Source: Oryzias latipes
Taxonomy: Eukaryota > Chordata > Actinopteri > Beloniformes > Adrianichthyidae
Assembly: GCF_002234675.1 (NCBI RefSeq)
Contig: NC_019876.2
Span: 14,444,829 to 14,508,828, forward strand
Reading direction: 5' to 3'
Length of the DNA: 64,000 nt
Below are positions 39,906 through 52,440 of this stretch, piece after piece. The translations under genes were made by a program, and so were the position numbers. The notes under the pieces are model-generated. The model had not been told where the DNA came from. It saw only the letters and a list, made by a program, of their open reading frames with translations, and did no database searches. Position 1 is the first letter of the stretch; every line of letters starts with the position of its first letter.

Positions 39906-40899
39906 ACCCCCCTTAACAGGTGATCTCTAAATTGAGTGGCGGGGGTGTGGTCCGGGGGGGGAGTTAGAGACCAAACTGTCTGTGGATCTGATGGGTTGGG
40001 GTGGGGGTGTTTAATGAGATCAGCCAAAAAGAGTCCTGTGGGACAATGTCTCCTCAACACCCTTTGGTAACATAACTCTGGCCTGCCCCAAAGCGGACAC
40101 ACCCCCTCACCTCACGCCACTCTTTTCTTGGAGCTCATTGCCTGTCCATCTTTTTTTGTGGGAAAACATGACACCCCCTCAACTGAAGCCAGGGCCCCCC
40201 AGCAGAGTCATGTGTGACTCCAACTAAATGCAGAGAAACTTTACACCCCCAGAACAGTGGTGTGGAGCCCCTGCCAACATAGTTTGAGAGTTTATGCGCA
40301 CAACCAAGAAAAGAAAGATGAGCTCCAAGAGGATATCGTGAAATTCAAGGGGGGGACAGGGAAAGGAGGGATGAATGCAGACTTAAATAGCATTTTGAAT
40401 GTTCCTGGCAGGCGACGTTTCAGAGGACAAAATGTCAGTCGTGAAGTTTCCGAGCCAAAGGCGTCACACACACCCACACACATCATGTGATCGCTCTGTG
40501 GTGATGCAGAGAAACAGCCTGTGTAAATAATATTCCACCTTGTCGCGACCTATATTTAACAAGTGTTTTGGTGTGTGTTTAGGTGTGTTCTTTGGGGTCA
40601 TCTGGTTCGAAATCATGCTACAGCACAGTCGCGTGATGAAGGGCAGGTGTTGAAAGTGTACCGATCAGACATTTACACCAACATGTACTGTTTGTCCCAA
40701 TGTATTATGGGTAAAAAACAACAACAGAGCCAGTAAGTTTCAAAATATACCACTGTATCCTCATGCCAAATTAGGGTTAAATCATAGTATTTATATATGG
40801 ACAATTATTTTTCAATATACTACCCTTTTTATTATTATATTTATCATAATTAAGGTTGTGTTTTGATTATTTTTCACACTTTTTTAAATATATAATTAT

Positions 40900-41390
40900 T
40901 ATGATGTTTGTTATTACTCCTGGAAGTTGTTGTGGGGCACTACTGGCTTCGCCATTGGGGGGTACTGTAGCTGCAGTCCTCGTCCTCATTAGGCCGGCTG
41001 GAGTCCCGCTCTGTGCTCTGATAGCCGTAGAGTGGGCCCTGAGCTGCTGTGTTGGCCGGGCGCTGTGGCAATGGGCCCCGTGGTCGCCTTGGAATAAGTG
41101 GATCCCCACTGTATCGTTTCTGCACAGCAGTACAGAGCCAGACTGTTTCTTTACGCTGCAGTTTTTATGTTTTTGTTCAGTTTTGATGTAAGGGTCATAT
41201 AGGGGTAACTGGGTGGGTGGAGGGAAGAATCTGGTGAGGGAGGGGGGCCAACTGTGTGTGATTGTCCTGTGTTTTCTGTTTTAAATAATTTTCATCTTTT
41301 ATGACTATTTTGTTTGCTTTTATGTAAAGCGCCTTGGGTTTTCAACCTGAATGAAAGGCGCCACACAAACAAATAAAGTTAAGTTTGAAG
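40900..41390 (+). mobile_element. LINE/SINE 3'-end-like retroposon
   Basis: A GC-rich body (GCCGGCTGGAGTCCCGCTCT) precedes a tail with TATGTAAAGCGCCTTGGGTT and GAAAGGCGCCACACAAAC, then AAATAAAG. The 'AAAGCGCCTTG' style tail is common at the 3' end of fish LINEs. The family is not determined. Confidence 0.45.
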
Positions 41391-43559
41391 GTTTGTAAAA
41401 AATATAGGTTTAGACTCTAACTTGACAGAAAATGTATGTCACATCAGTCCTTTGATTTTATTTAGTTAATTTATTTTAATTTGATTTGATTACTAAAAAA
41501 TAATTGAATACTGAAATAAACAAAAAATTAGAAAACTCAAATACTTCAACAAATTTCACATTTCAGTTATTACATTGATTACATTGAATACAAAGAAAAA
41601 TTGATGAAAATTGAAAGAAAATATTTAATCTTGTTGACGGTGGATATACCCATAATAAGAAATAGACTTTTTGCAAAAAGGAAAACAGCACAGAATTTGA
41701 ATATTTGGAATCTATTTTCTATTGCTGGATTTCAAATTTCTCAATAAGTCTTGAGAAATCCTTTTTCTTAGAATACTTAAAAAAAGAATAGAATGCTGAG
41801 TTCTATTAGATTCAAGTTTTAGCTTTTACAGACCCAGATTAAAAATAGAAATGTTTGGCCTTTTTAAAATTGAAACTCAAAACTTTTGTGCTGTTAGCAA
41901 AAAGGCATTAAAACAAACTCTTGAATAAAAAACCTCTTCAACTTAATAAAAACAGAGTCGGGGCGACCCTTTTGAAAACCTTTTCTCCAATGGAACCATC
42001 CTGTATGAATGAGAGTCTTTAAAATAATGGAAAGTCTGTCTAGAGAGTTATTGTTTGTCCATCAAAATATGCATAATAGTCATTTAAATCCCACTCTAAG
42101 CTTGGTAATATTACCTTTGACATACTGTATTTCTGAAACCTCAACCAAACAAGTTTTTTTTTTAAAGCAAAAAGAAAGGAACATTTTGCTTTATTATTAC
42201 CAGTTTACAATTAAAGAAACAGCTAATGTAAGTTGTAAACGAACAAGCATTGATAATTAAAAGTATTTGAGTGTTTTTTAAGAAATGTGGCATGTCACCA
42301 TAGATTCTATGAATACAGACGCTTCATTATGGAGTGAAGAGTCCTAGAGCATCACTGACCTCTATGTTTTAAACTGTGGAGGTTAAAACAAATAGGGGTT
42401 GTCTTGATTTGATGAAACACTTTTTTTTACAGTTAAAGTCGAGCTGATTATCTCATATCTAAAATAATCAAATAATTGTTTAAATAAATTTTGTTTAAAA
42501 AGGAATAAATATTATTTTCAGGGTAAATGAGCTGTGCTTAAAAAATTATCATTAAATTAAACAATCTAATAGTTGTTTTTATACCTCCTTCAGTGTTCTT
42601 GCATCTTTAAAAAAATAATTTTAAGCATTGCAATAGCTGCAAATACTGAGTTTTGGTTAACTGCAACATGGGATGGCTGGAATTTTGTACTTTCATTAAG
42701 TGCTTTTTTTTCTTGTATAGCAAAGATAGCCAACATAAAACAAGAAAAATAAAAACAGAGAACAAAGGTTTAATCATATTTATCAAATAATAATTTTGTT
42801 TATTTTAATGATCTGATTGTTTTATATATGCCGATTGACAAGCACAAATCATATTTCGCATTTAAAAGTATAGTCATAGGTCAACGCAATTCCCGATACA
42901 ATGCAAATAACTAGAGAATCACAAAAAGTGTGATGGGATTTATTGACCAGCTCAAGTAGTTTCTAGATTACTCAAAGCATGGAAAAAATAATTTTTCCAA
43001 AAAGATATAATTCCTAATTCCCATATTCTCATACTTTTTCCTATATCATCATTGCCATTTTGGCAATTCAGCACATTCATTTAAAGGTTAAAGAGCCACC
43101 TATCCCTAAAATGACCCCAATAATTGCTAACAAGGTTCATCATATGAAGAAAATGAGACTGAAAGCTGTTGACAAAATACTTAAAATGCAGCCACAGATT
43201 TTCTGGACAGATCCTGACATGAAGGTGCTTGAGACAACCCAAGTTAATCACCCTGTTAAAATAAGTAGACATGTTGAGTTGAAAATACTCTTCTTTTTTT
43301 AATCTTATATTTGTTAAAACACAGTCATACATGAGTAAAACATGAGTAAAAGTAATGACATCAAACATTTGTAGAGACATCCCAGTCAACTCTTAAACAT
43401 TTTTTAAAAGAAAATGAGAGTTGCTGCGACAACTTAGCATCACCTCTCGACAAATATTTGTCATTTTTTTCACCGTCTGAAAAGTTATTCTAAATCAGTA
43501 AGTTGGAGTCCATTATTTTTAGTGTTTTCAAACAAAAGTTACAACTTGACAACTTCGCC

Positions 43560-43900
43560 ACCAATTGAGTAGCAGTAATTTCCGATTGTTTTCGAACGCA
43601 CCACAACCGATCTCTGATTGGACGACACAGGACGAAAAGGCCCTTCCCCCTTCGCTTGGAAATCCCCAAACAACGTGTTCGACGCTGCAGTCGCCGATTC
43701 AAAATATTTTGGCTTTTGGCTTTTTTGAAAACGTCTTTCCAGCCTCTTGGATAATAAATAGCGTATTGTTGTCGGTGCGATTCCCGACCATCAAAGGTAC
43801 AAACTATTATCTTATAAAACATGTCGAGAACTTTGAAGAACAGCATATTTACAGCGAACAAAGTTTAGCTAGCTACCGTTAGTAAAAACGTCGTTGGAAC
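43560..43900 (+). promoter_or_regulatory. tp53: Probable tp53 promoter and non-coding exon 1
   Basis: A GC-richer patch upstream of tp53. It has an inverted CCAAT (GATTGGACGA, near 43,616), an AT-rich TATA-like ATAATAAATA (about 43,751) and a possible splice donor AAAG|GTACAA near 43,795. Vertebrate tp53 genes have a non-coding first exon, so one is expected here. Position is inferred. Confidence 0.35.
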
Positions 43901-44643
43901 GTCGTTAGCTAGCTAGCAGTAAGCTAATTCCAAGTTTTCCTGCTAACGATAAACCACGGTTTATTTGTTTGTTTATTAGCTTTGTATCGAATTTCGTTCT
44001 TGTAAACATTTGAATCAAAACTAGTTTGGTAAATGTTTATTTATTTTACACGTTAGGATGACAGAAAAAAATCACGCTAACTTCTTAATTCTTACAGGAA
44101 GTTAGGCCTCTTGAGCGGAAGATGTTTGTTTTGATTTTGTACAGGGCATTATTGGGGGCATTAATAGAGGGCTTTTAACATGCTATTGCAAGAATGATGC
44201 GCATATTTGAATAAATATAAAATGGAACTATTTAAAAATATTTTGTGTCGAAAGCTTTAACTTGGATCTGTAAGGTATTTGCGTTAAGCTTCTGGGATTT
44301 ATCAAAACACTGATTTGCTTCAGAGAAACTCGATTACTTTTTATTAAAGTCAGGTGTGTTTTTGAGCACAGGGAAGAAAGTGAAACCAGCGCATAATTGG
44401 TGGGCTGGAGCTGAGTAAATTTGGACGAAACCATTACAAATGAGGGGGTAAAGGGCCCGTGCAGATAACTGTTGTTTTATATTATATTGCATTTAAAAAG
44501 GGTATTTTAAGCATAGTAGTAGTTTCCCTATGCTTCAAATTGCATTTAAATCTTGCTTTTGCCTTACATTGATTTCATTCCTAAAGCTTCTGCTTTCTCC
44601 CCCCTCATTTGATTCTGCCTCTCCTTTTCTGAGTTGGGAAAGC

Positions 44644-47600
44644 ATGGATCCTGTACCCGACCTGCCCGAGAGCCAAGGTTCTTTTCAAGAACTCTGGGAG
44701 ACTGTGTAAGTTACTTTTAAGACTTCCCCCACATATTTTGGGCACAAAAATGCATAAGGGTGTATATTAACTAATCGTATTTTAGTAGTTATCCTCCGTT
44801 GGAAACTTTATCACTTCCAACTGTAAATGAGCCCACCGGGTCATGGGTCGCAACGGGGGATATGTTTCTCTTGGTAAGTAGGAAAGTTCAAGCCATAAAC
44901 TACATTTTTATTTTTGTCATTGGACTTTCGCTACCCAATACATTGTGCATGTACTCACGGTTGGAAGAGCCTTGGTGCAAAACGTCCAACTGGTGCAAAT
45001 CTCTTGAATCTTTTTTCCAGTATTCCCACATTTGAAAGATTTGGTGTCATAGAATTCCGGCGGGGCACAAATTGTAATTATTAATTCCTAATCTGTTTCA
45101 AATGTTTGGCACTTCAATGAATTAAAAAAGAAACCAGACGGCACTGGACAAAGCAAAAGTCCCTGATTGGTCAAAGTTTGACCTTGTTTCACTTAATCTC
45201 CCATTTAATGGATGCGCATTTTAGTACGTAGAGCCCCAAAACGGTTAGAGAAACTTCCGTAGCAATGTTTTGAGCACACGTGCCCAAAATGTGCCTAGAC
45301 TCCCGTTCACATGGACTTCTCATTGGTAGTGGTAACTTGAACGCATGGTGTGACTGTAGTTTCACTGATTTGTAGCAATGGGAATTGCAGGAGGAAAAAA
45401 ATAATTGCCAGTATGTGGCTTTTGATTCATCTCCAAACATTTTTAGTTTTCTCACCCTGTTTTTGTAAAATGCTGACAGGATCAAGACCTCAGTGGAACC
45501 TTCGATGACAAGATCTTCGACATACCGATTGAGCCAGTTCCCACCAACGAAGTAAACCCGCCACCTACCACCGTCCCGGTGACCACCGACTACCCGGGAA
45601 GCTACGAACTGGAACTTCGTTTTCAAAAATCTGGCACTGCAAAGTCTGTGACGTCCACAGTAAGTTGTGAAAATCACTTTTTTTCCCATTTGTAGCTTTC
45701 CCCCAAAATTAGTTTTCTTGTATATCCATCTTCGTGTTATTTAATATTACTAATGCTGAAACATTTCTTTCCTTGGAAATTTGCATCCAGTCTATATTGT
45801 TTGCTGATATAAAATGACTGTTTTGCAACCTGACATGATAAAGACCTTTGTGAGAGGAAAATGATCAAACTGGTTCATCGTACGTTAGACTCACTGCATT
45901 AAAACCCTTTAAGTCTTTATTTTATTATTTGGTCATTTATACAGACTAGTGATTTATTCCGTTGTTTCTAAATATATTAAATGAAGTCTTACCTCGCGGC
46001 AGCGTTCTCATTCATTCATTCTCTCGTAGCATTCTTCTTAGGGTCATTCAGATGATTGAACGCTGAATTTCTAGCTCTGCCCACGCTCAAATAGCCAATG
46101 GTATTACCGTTTCCACAGTGACTCGACGCTCTGAGTCATATGGTTGGCCGTATAAGTTAAGGTTAGGGTGGACTGTGCTGAAACGGCCCGCCTCCTGCGC
46201 CTGGTGCTTGTCTGCGTGGGGAGAGGAACGGCCTTCTGGTGAAGCACAGCTCTGACATGACGGGACATGTTCCTACACTCACTTCCTTTGGGCGAGAAGA
46301 GGTTGATGAAAAGGAGAAGGTTACAACTTTAATTTATAACTTGTTATAGAAAATATAAGGAGGACAAAGATTTTAAAGTGGACTTAATAGAAAGTTTAAG
46401 TGATTTTAAGTTTGTAGTCTTATTTTTATTGGTTGCTTTTGTTTTTATGTTTTCACTCTGAGGTGAATATGTCAATCACAGCTGCGGTAAGTTCATTTTT
46501 TTTTTTGGTTTTCTGTGTTTTCTTATTCCCAGTACTCTGAAACTTTAAATAAGCTGTACTGCCAGCTTGCAAAAACCAGCCCCATAGAAGTCCGGGTAAG
46601 CAAGGAGCCTCCAAAGGGCGCCATTCTCAGGGCCACTGCGGTCTACAAGAAGACGGAGCACGTGGCGGACGTGGTGAGGAGGTGTCCCCACCACCAAAAC
46701 GAGGACTGTAAGGAAAACAGACAAATTCTGCAAAGAGAGGATTTGATATTTATCTGATAAACAGACTGGAAGTCTTAGTTTGTTCTTTCTTTCCCTTTTC
46801 TCCATCGACTGTTACATTTTATAGCTGTGGAGCACCGAAGCCATCTGATTCGGGTGGAGGGCAGCCAGCTGGCCCAGTATTTTGAAGACCCTTATACCAA
46901 AAGGCAGAGTGTTACAGTTCCTTATGAGCCCCCGCAGGTAAAGCTGCCCCAGTCTGGAATTGTCTTTGCTCTTAAGCTAACGAATGGCCTGATTTTTCAC
47001 CTCAGCCGGGCTCTGAGATGACCACCATCTTGCTTAGCTACATGTGTAACAGCTCGTGCATGGGGGGGATGAACCGCAGACCCATCCTCACCATCCTCAC
47101 TCTGGAAACCGAGTAAGTTTAGTCCCACTTTGCTCATCCTTTGATCCATTTTAAAAGCGTTTAAAGTGTTTTTTAACTATGGTTGTGCTGTTTTCAGCCA
47201 AAATAAAGATGTATTCAGACTGGGAAAACCTCTGCATTTAGACTGAGGAACCTCAGAGCGAAGTGATGCTCAGTCCCATTGGAAACGAACCAAGACCTCC
47301 TCCAAAGTTGGGTCCGAGAGCGGTTCCTGGTACTGGATCAGGGTCCGCTCGAGTGTATTCAGACTGAAAATTTGTTCTGGATTATCAGGGGAAACAAACT
47401 CTGGTTCATTTAAAGTGAACCAGATGTGTCCAGTCTGAATACACCCTAAAGAAAAAAAACTTTCATCTTCTTGGCCCCTTGCTGCAGAGCAGCAGGATTT
47501 CCGTTGGCGCGGAGAAACCCCGCCCCCTTGTCTGCTCCCTTATCCTGGGAGCAGGGAGTATATTTTCTTTTACTAATGAACATTTTCCATCTGTATTTCT

Positions 47601-50600
47601 TCATCTGCCGATTCACAATTTGAAAAAAAGAGATTCTCAGAAATGCATTTTTGAGTTTAATTTTCTCTATATGCATCCTCCATCGCAAGAAAAGAAATGC
47701 CACAGGAACATGTTAACACTATTTTTATCCGAGTGGGTCTCTAAAGTAGAGCAGGCTGCAGTTTAGTAAAGATACATATTCCTAAATGAATTCTGTGGTT
47801 TCAGGTGTTCATGTTTTTGCCTGTTCAGAAGTCGTGTTAATTTTTGGTTCTTCTTTTCCCAGATCAACCTTGAAAAGTCTCCACCTCTGCTCTTATCAAT
47901 CTCTTGCAGGGGTCTGGTTCTTGGCCGGAGGTGTTTTGAGGTCAGAATCTGTGCTTGCCCGGGGCGGGACCGCAAAACGGAGGAGGAAAGCCGGCAGAAA
48001 ACGCAGCCCAAAAAAAGGAGTATGTTGTGTGTCCTTTTTAGTTTGTAAATGCCGTTGTGTGAGGTTTTTCTTTGCTAAGTTGTTTTCTTCACAGAGGTGA
48101 CACCCAACACCTCCTCCTCTAAGAGGAAGAAGTCCCACTCAAGTGGAGAGGAGGAGGACAACAGAGAAGTCTTTCATTTTGAGGTAAATGAAAAAGGAAA
48201 ATGCGGCTGCGTAGAAATGATTTCTGATTTAATGACAGATTTCTGATGTAGGTTTATGGGAGGGAGCGCTACGAGTTCCTTAAGAAGATAAACGATGGCC
48301 TTGAACTGCTGGAAAAGGAGAGGTAAGGAGTCTGGGGGCAAATTAAAGGAGAGTTTTTATTTTAAAATATTCGTAATTGTATAATTATTATTCATTATTT
48401 TACTTTAATTATTTTATTTCCCAACTAATGACTCATCCGCGATGAAAAAATAATGTCCAGTATAAACTGAGGGAAGTGACTTAATATATAAACAACAAAC
48501 AAAAATAGAAAAGAAGCAGTCCGCTCCTGCACTTGATTAGTCAAGTGAACCGAGCGACCGTGTCTCTGAGCAGAGCAGTCGGACTTATAGTTTTGTGTTT
48601 GAGGGGAAGGGAGGATGCTTTGTTCCGTGTGCGGGAGACTTCAGACTGCGATCTGTCCCGCAGCTCTAGGTGAACGAGCAGCCAAATTCAGGAGAACCAT
48701 GTCTCCTGTCTCCGGGCAGAGCTCGGACCGTCAGCTCACACGGCGGCTTTGGGACAGTGTTTGAGCTGTTCAAAGCAGAAATTCCGCTCAGTCCTTAGAA
48801 ACCGTTCAAACAATCACGTGAATTTGTGTCCTGACAAAATAAAGGCTGATGTTAGTCTCACATATTTACGTTCAGCCAAGATGCAGATTGCAGCATTTCC
48901 CGCACTGATTTTATGTTCATCAAAGGCTAAATGTTGTTGTTAGCGCGTGTTAGCCTTCCAACCCTGGCTTCTTCTATGGAGGCTCAAACTGTTCATAATT
49001 AAATAAATAAATACGACCGTGTGCAAATACACAATAAACCAATAAATCACTCATAAATAAATAAAAAGATCGTGAAATTGTGAAAAACATGCACACAGAT
49101 TTTAAAATAGCCATTATATTATACAATTATTTTCATTTTGCTTTTAAAACAGCATTTTTAAAATATTAATTTTAATCATGTTGAATATTATTGTTATTCT
49201 ATGGCTTTTTTTCAGAACTTCGGATTTCAAAATCAATATTTTCCAAAGTAGCTTTGTTTTTATTTCACATTGCTGTTTTTCAGAATGACATTTATTTCAT
49301 GAAGAGCTTTTCCAGCATAATGAGTCTGTCTGTCAATCAGTGAAAGTGGGTGGGATCTAAACGCCCATTGGCTGATCTCTGGAAATCTACTCGTATTCCT
49401 GGAATCCCGCTCTGTGGTGTGCCACTCAGAGACATATTTCTGCGACATCCGCACGGCTTTGCTGACATTGACTGATCAAATGGAGACGATCTGTCTGCTG
49501 CAGAAGATGCGAACATCAACGACTCTGTTTTTCTAGTTTGAGGGTTCGTGGGGACCACAGAGGAGCTTTCTTTAAGTGCCATTCATCCACTTCTTGAAGT
49601 TCCCGTTGAAATACTCCCGACTCTGTGTCCCAGTTTTCCACCCCAAAAGTCATCTGAAAACCGCCAGACCCAACAAAAAAACGCCCGATCCTTATGGCCG
49701 TGGACCATGGGGGTCATAAATGAAAATGCAAAATGTCTTTTTTGCATTGGAAAATGCAAGGGGTTTATCCTAAAATCCTCACACTATTCTCTCAGAGCTT
49801 TTCTCTGTAGCTGACACTGCTCCGCCGGCGTCCGTGCTCACAGATCCAGTCTGTCGTCACATCTGTTCGCCTGACACGCCATCACCCTTGCGGCTCCCGG
49901 GAGGCGAGCCAGCCCGCTCGGGACTCCTGAACCTTATGATATCTTTTTATTTTCATGTAGACAATATTTATAAATCAGGTCCCCTGGTTTTATTTTTCCC
50001 TCTCGGGTTAACGCAGGACGGCAAACTTTCAAACTCGGTCAGAGAGAGATGGAGGAAAAACCGCTGAAGTGGCCGTCATGAAGGGAACTGAAGCTGGGAT
50101 GATCTCATGAACTGAAACGTGGAAACAGGATTACCACGTAGAAGTCTCAACATTCTCCGTGTCTACCATGCATTGTAAACGAGACAAACACCATGTAGCG
50201 ACCAGGCTAAAAACATTAGCTGGTAGCTCCTCCAACAGGCGGCCTGGTGCGTTCACTGAGCTCCAGTACATAGAAGCTTCGCTGAACTCCAACAGCCTCC
50301 CAGCCTAACTTAGACCACTATTATATTTTCATGAGAAAGAAGTAAATGCAGACCCTAAAACCACCCAAAGCCATTTTTACCTGCAAATGTAGAACCAAAA
50401 CCGCCAGACCTGGCAACACTGTGTTGAGGTGCATACTCCCTCTAGTGTTGAGGGTGTGCATTACGCCGTCACGTTTGCTGAAGCAGCTTTGATCGATGTA
50501 GTTAGTTAGGGTGCTGCTGCTTATGTCTGAGTACAGGAGTAGCCATTCACAAAAGCGTCTCCGCCTTGTCTGTTTGACAGTTTTCTGCTGGAAAAGCTCT

Positions 50601-51931
50601 TCATGAAATAAATGTCATTCTGAAAAACAGTAACATGAAATAAAAACAAAGCTACTTTGGAAAATATTGATTTTGAAATCTGAAGTTCTGAAAAAAAATT
50701 CATAGAATTATAATAATACTCAACATGATTAAAATTAATATTTTAAAAAGGCTGTTTTAAAATAGTGAACAGTTTTTTTAAGCAAAATGAAACATATTTT
50801 ATAATAAAATGGCTAATTTAAAATCTGTGTGCATGTTTTTCACAATTTCATGATTTATTTATTTATTTATGAGAGATTTATTGGTTGATTGTGAGATTGC
50901 ACAAGGTCATATTTATTTATTTAATTATGACCAGTTTAGGACTCCATAACTTCTCGCTCCTTTGTTCCACAAAAAAAGCACTGACCACACGGATTAAAAA
51001 CAAAAACAAAGAACAGGGCGCTTCATAATAACCACAACAATAATAAAAGCACGTTTAGAAGATCATCTGGTATATTACCGAGCTGCCAGATATCTATGTA
51101 TGTGGCAGCTTGGCTTATACAGCGGAACTCAGTTCCTCTTCTGGTATTTCAAACACTACAGCACATGTGCGAATGAACCCCGAAAGTGAGACCCATGTGA
51201 ACGTTTGCTATAATCGGAAAACATTTTTCTGGGCCCATGTACACGGTTGAATTCTAATCCGACCATTGATCCCATCAATATATTTTGCACATGTAACCGC
51301 GGCTTATGGTGTTGATTCTCAGCGTGGCGGGGGCGTGGCATCACGATGGGGTCTGTCCATCGTGATGCCAGTCAGCCATTACGACGAATAATGATATCGT
51401 CCATCAGCACAACCCTACCGCCAACCCCGAAAGGGATATAGAGTCAAGAAGATGGATGGAGAAACCGCCCTTCAACAGCCCAGAGTTTCTCATGTTTAAG
51501 AATCTGTAGTTCTGTTAGCAAATGTTTTTTTTCTCTTGGACTAGCTCCAAACATTAGCCTACGATGTTTATGCATTTCCATGAAAATTCCAATACACTGT
51601 CTATCAACGGTACTTTTCGTGTGCAGAAAAACATTCAGACAATTGTCATCAGAAAAAAGCTAGACGTTTGTAAACCAGTCATGTTGGAGTGGCATGTTGT
51701 GGGTTTTTTGTGACACGGAAGTCATTTGAATATACGTTCATCCACCCACGGCGTAACGTTGACACATGCGGGAGTTGTTGCTCTGCTTATTATGTGATGC
51801 TCTGTGTGTAGCAGGAAATTTCATCAGCTCAGTAACATGTTTTCTTTATTGTATCCCCCCCCCCCAGCAAAAGTAAAAACAAAGATTCTGGGATGGTCCC
51901 CTCCAGTGGGAAGAAGCTGAAGAGCAATTAA
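44644..51931 (+). CDS. tp53: Tumour suppressor p53
   Basis: p53 is a tetrameric nuclear transcription factor that responds to DNA damage. Coding exons are 44644-44705, 44786-44873, 45480-45659, 46533-46707, 46825-46937, 47006-47112, 47910-48019, 48095-48183, 48252-48322 and 51868-51931. They encode 352 aa. Residues 14-21 (FQELWETV) are the MDM2/transactivation box. The DNA-binding core covers about 75-265. Its zinc ligands are C161, H164, C220 and C224 (human 176, 179, 238, 242). R230, R231 and R254 match the human 248, 249 and 273 DNA contacts. PKKRKV at 275-280 is a nuclear localisation signal. The tetramer helix ([20 protein letters not shown]) is at about 304-323, and a Lys-rich tail follows. 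Every catalytic or contact residue I can check is intact. The last intron (3.5 kb) holds a foldback element. Confidence 0.98.
45156..45345. repeat. Family D dispersed repeat, copy 2 (tp53 intron 2)
   Basis: Shares GTCCCTGATTGGTCAAAGTT, CATTTAATGG and GTACGTAGAGCC with 10,849-11,060. No coding content. Confidence 0.55.
47122..47750. mobile_element. Family A element, copy 8, split by another element (tp53 intron 6)
   Basis: Left end AGTCCCACTTTGCTCATCC and TTTTCAGCCAAAATAAAG. After the interruption at 47,210-47,446 the family-A body resumes (GCAGAGCAGCAGGATTTC, CACAGGAACATG) and ends CGAGTGGGTCTCTAAAG. Confidence 0.6.
47210..47446. mobile_element. Nested short element with TGTATTCAGACTGG termini
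   Basis: Left TGTATTCAGACTGGGAAAA; right CCAGTCTGAATACA is the exact inverse of its first 14 bases. Length is about 237 bp and it is non-coding. It interrupts a family-A copy, so it inserted later. Confidence 0.7.
48965..50955. mobile_element. Foldback element with ~350-bp inverted arms (last tp53 intron)
   Basis: The left arm (about 48,970-49,318) and right arm (about 50,586-50,952) are reverse complements over nearly their whole length. Landmarks are CATAATTAAATAAATAAATA, GTGAAAAACATGCACACAGA, TTTTAATCATGTTGA, AAAATCAATATTTTCCAAAG and CATGAAGAGCTTTTCCAGCA. The middle 1.25 kb has no convincing protein. The target duplication is not clear. It is a non-autonomous transposon with long inverted repeats, or a secondary inverted duplication. 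Confidence 0.8.
51337..51369. repeat. 13-bp perfect hairpin
   Basis: GGCATCACGATGG at 51,337-51,349 pairs with CCATCGTGATGCC at 51,357-51,369. It is upstream of a short retroposon-tail scrap (51,405-51,460, AACCCCGAAAGGGATA...GATGGATGG). Confidence 0.7.
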
Positions 51932-52440
51932 AGAACTCATGCATGGAACAATTTGATTTTTCTTCTTCTACTTCTTGGTTTCATAAATTACTTTTTTACA
52001 TTTTTTAAAATTTGTACTCTTCTTTGTAACCTATAGTTAATTGGCATGATCAGGATATTTGTAGGGGGGGGTCGGCTGGATCACCCCCCCAAAACGGCGT
52101 TTTTTGTTTTTGTACAAGATTTATTGGGATAAAGGTAATTTGTCCTCAGTATAACAAATAATGAGTAGGGGATAAAACTTCAGTTTGTTCTGTTTTGAGA
52201 AATAATAGTGCAGCACTTTGGTTTAATGGACCAATGTTTTAGTTCGACACTGACCACACATTTAGAGGCATTTTTGTCTTCCAGTATGCTTATATTTTAT
52301 TATAATCTTAGTTCTGTATGAGTTTCACACTTATATATATATATATATATATATGTGTATATTTTTTGTCATTTGTAATGATTTACTTTTTTTTTGTACC
52401 AAATTCCTTGTTAAATAAAGTTTTTCTGCTCCAGAGTTTC
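51932..52440 (+). other. tp53: tp53 3' UTR
   Basis: Contains a TA dinucleotide run near 52,332-52,354 and an AATAAA at 52,414-52,419 followed by a T-rich stretch. The transcript likely ends near 52,435. Confidence 0.65.

Larger units (their letters stand above)
38746..43559. other. Intergenic region between the divergent slc2a4 and tp53 starts
   Basis: Shared upstream space. An E-box CACGTG lies at 38,976-38,981, about 230 bp upstream of the GLUT4 ATG. A family-A element is at 39,603-39,905, a GC-rich C/G-run stretch at 39,930-40,500, and a LINE-like tail at 40,900-41,390. The rest (41,400-43,500) is AT-rich. No coding gene is seen. Confidence 0.6.

Noticed and set aside
43060-43302. 80-codon plus-strand frame upstream of tp53
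   Set aside because: No recognisable domain and AT-rich codons. It overlaps an equally long minus-strand frame.
45189-45689. 166-codon minus-strand frame in tp53
   Set aside because: Opposite a real tp53 exon; no recognisable protein.
46263-46272. p53 half-site GGACATGTTC in tp53 intron 3
   Set aside because: It fits the RRRCWWGYYY rule, but such a decamer is expected about 16 times by chance in 64 kb, and no second half-site lies within the usual spacing.
47910-48138. Overlapping plus and minus open frames near 48 kb
   Set aside because: These are other frames of tp53 exons 7 and 8; the correct frame gives [16 protein letters not shown].
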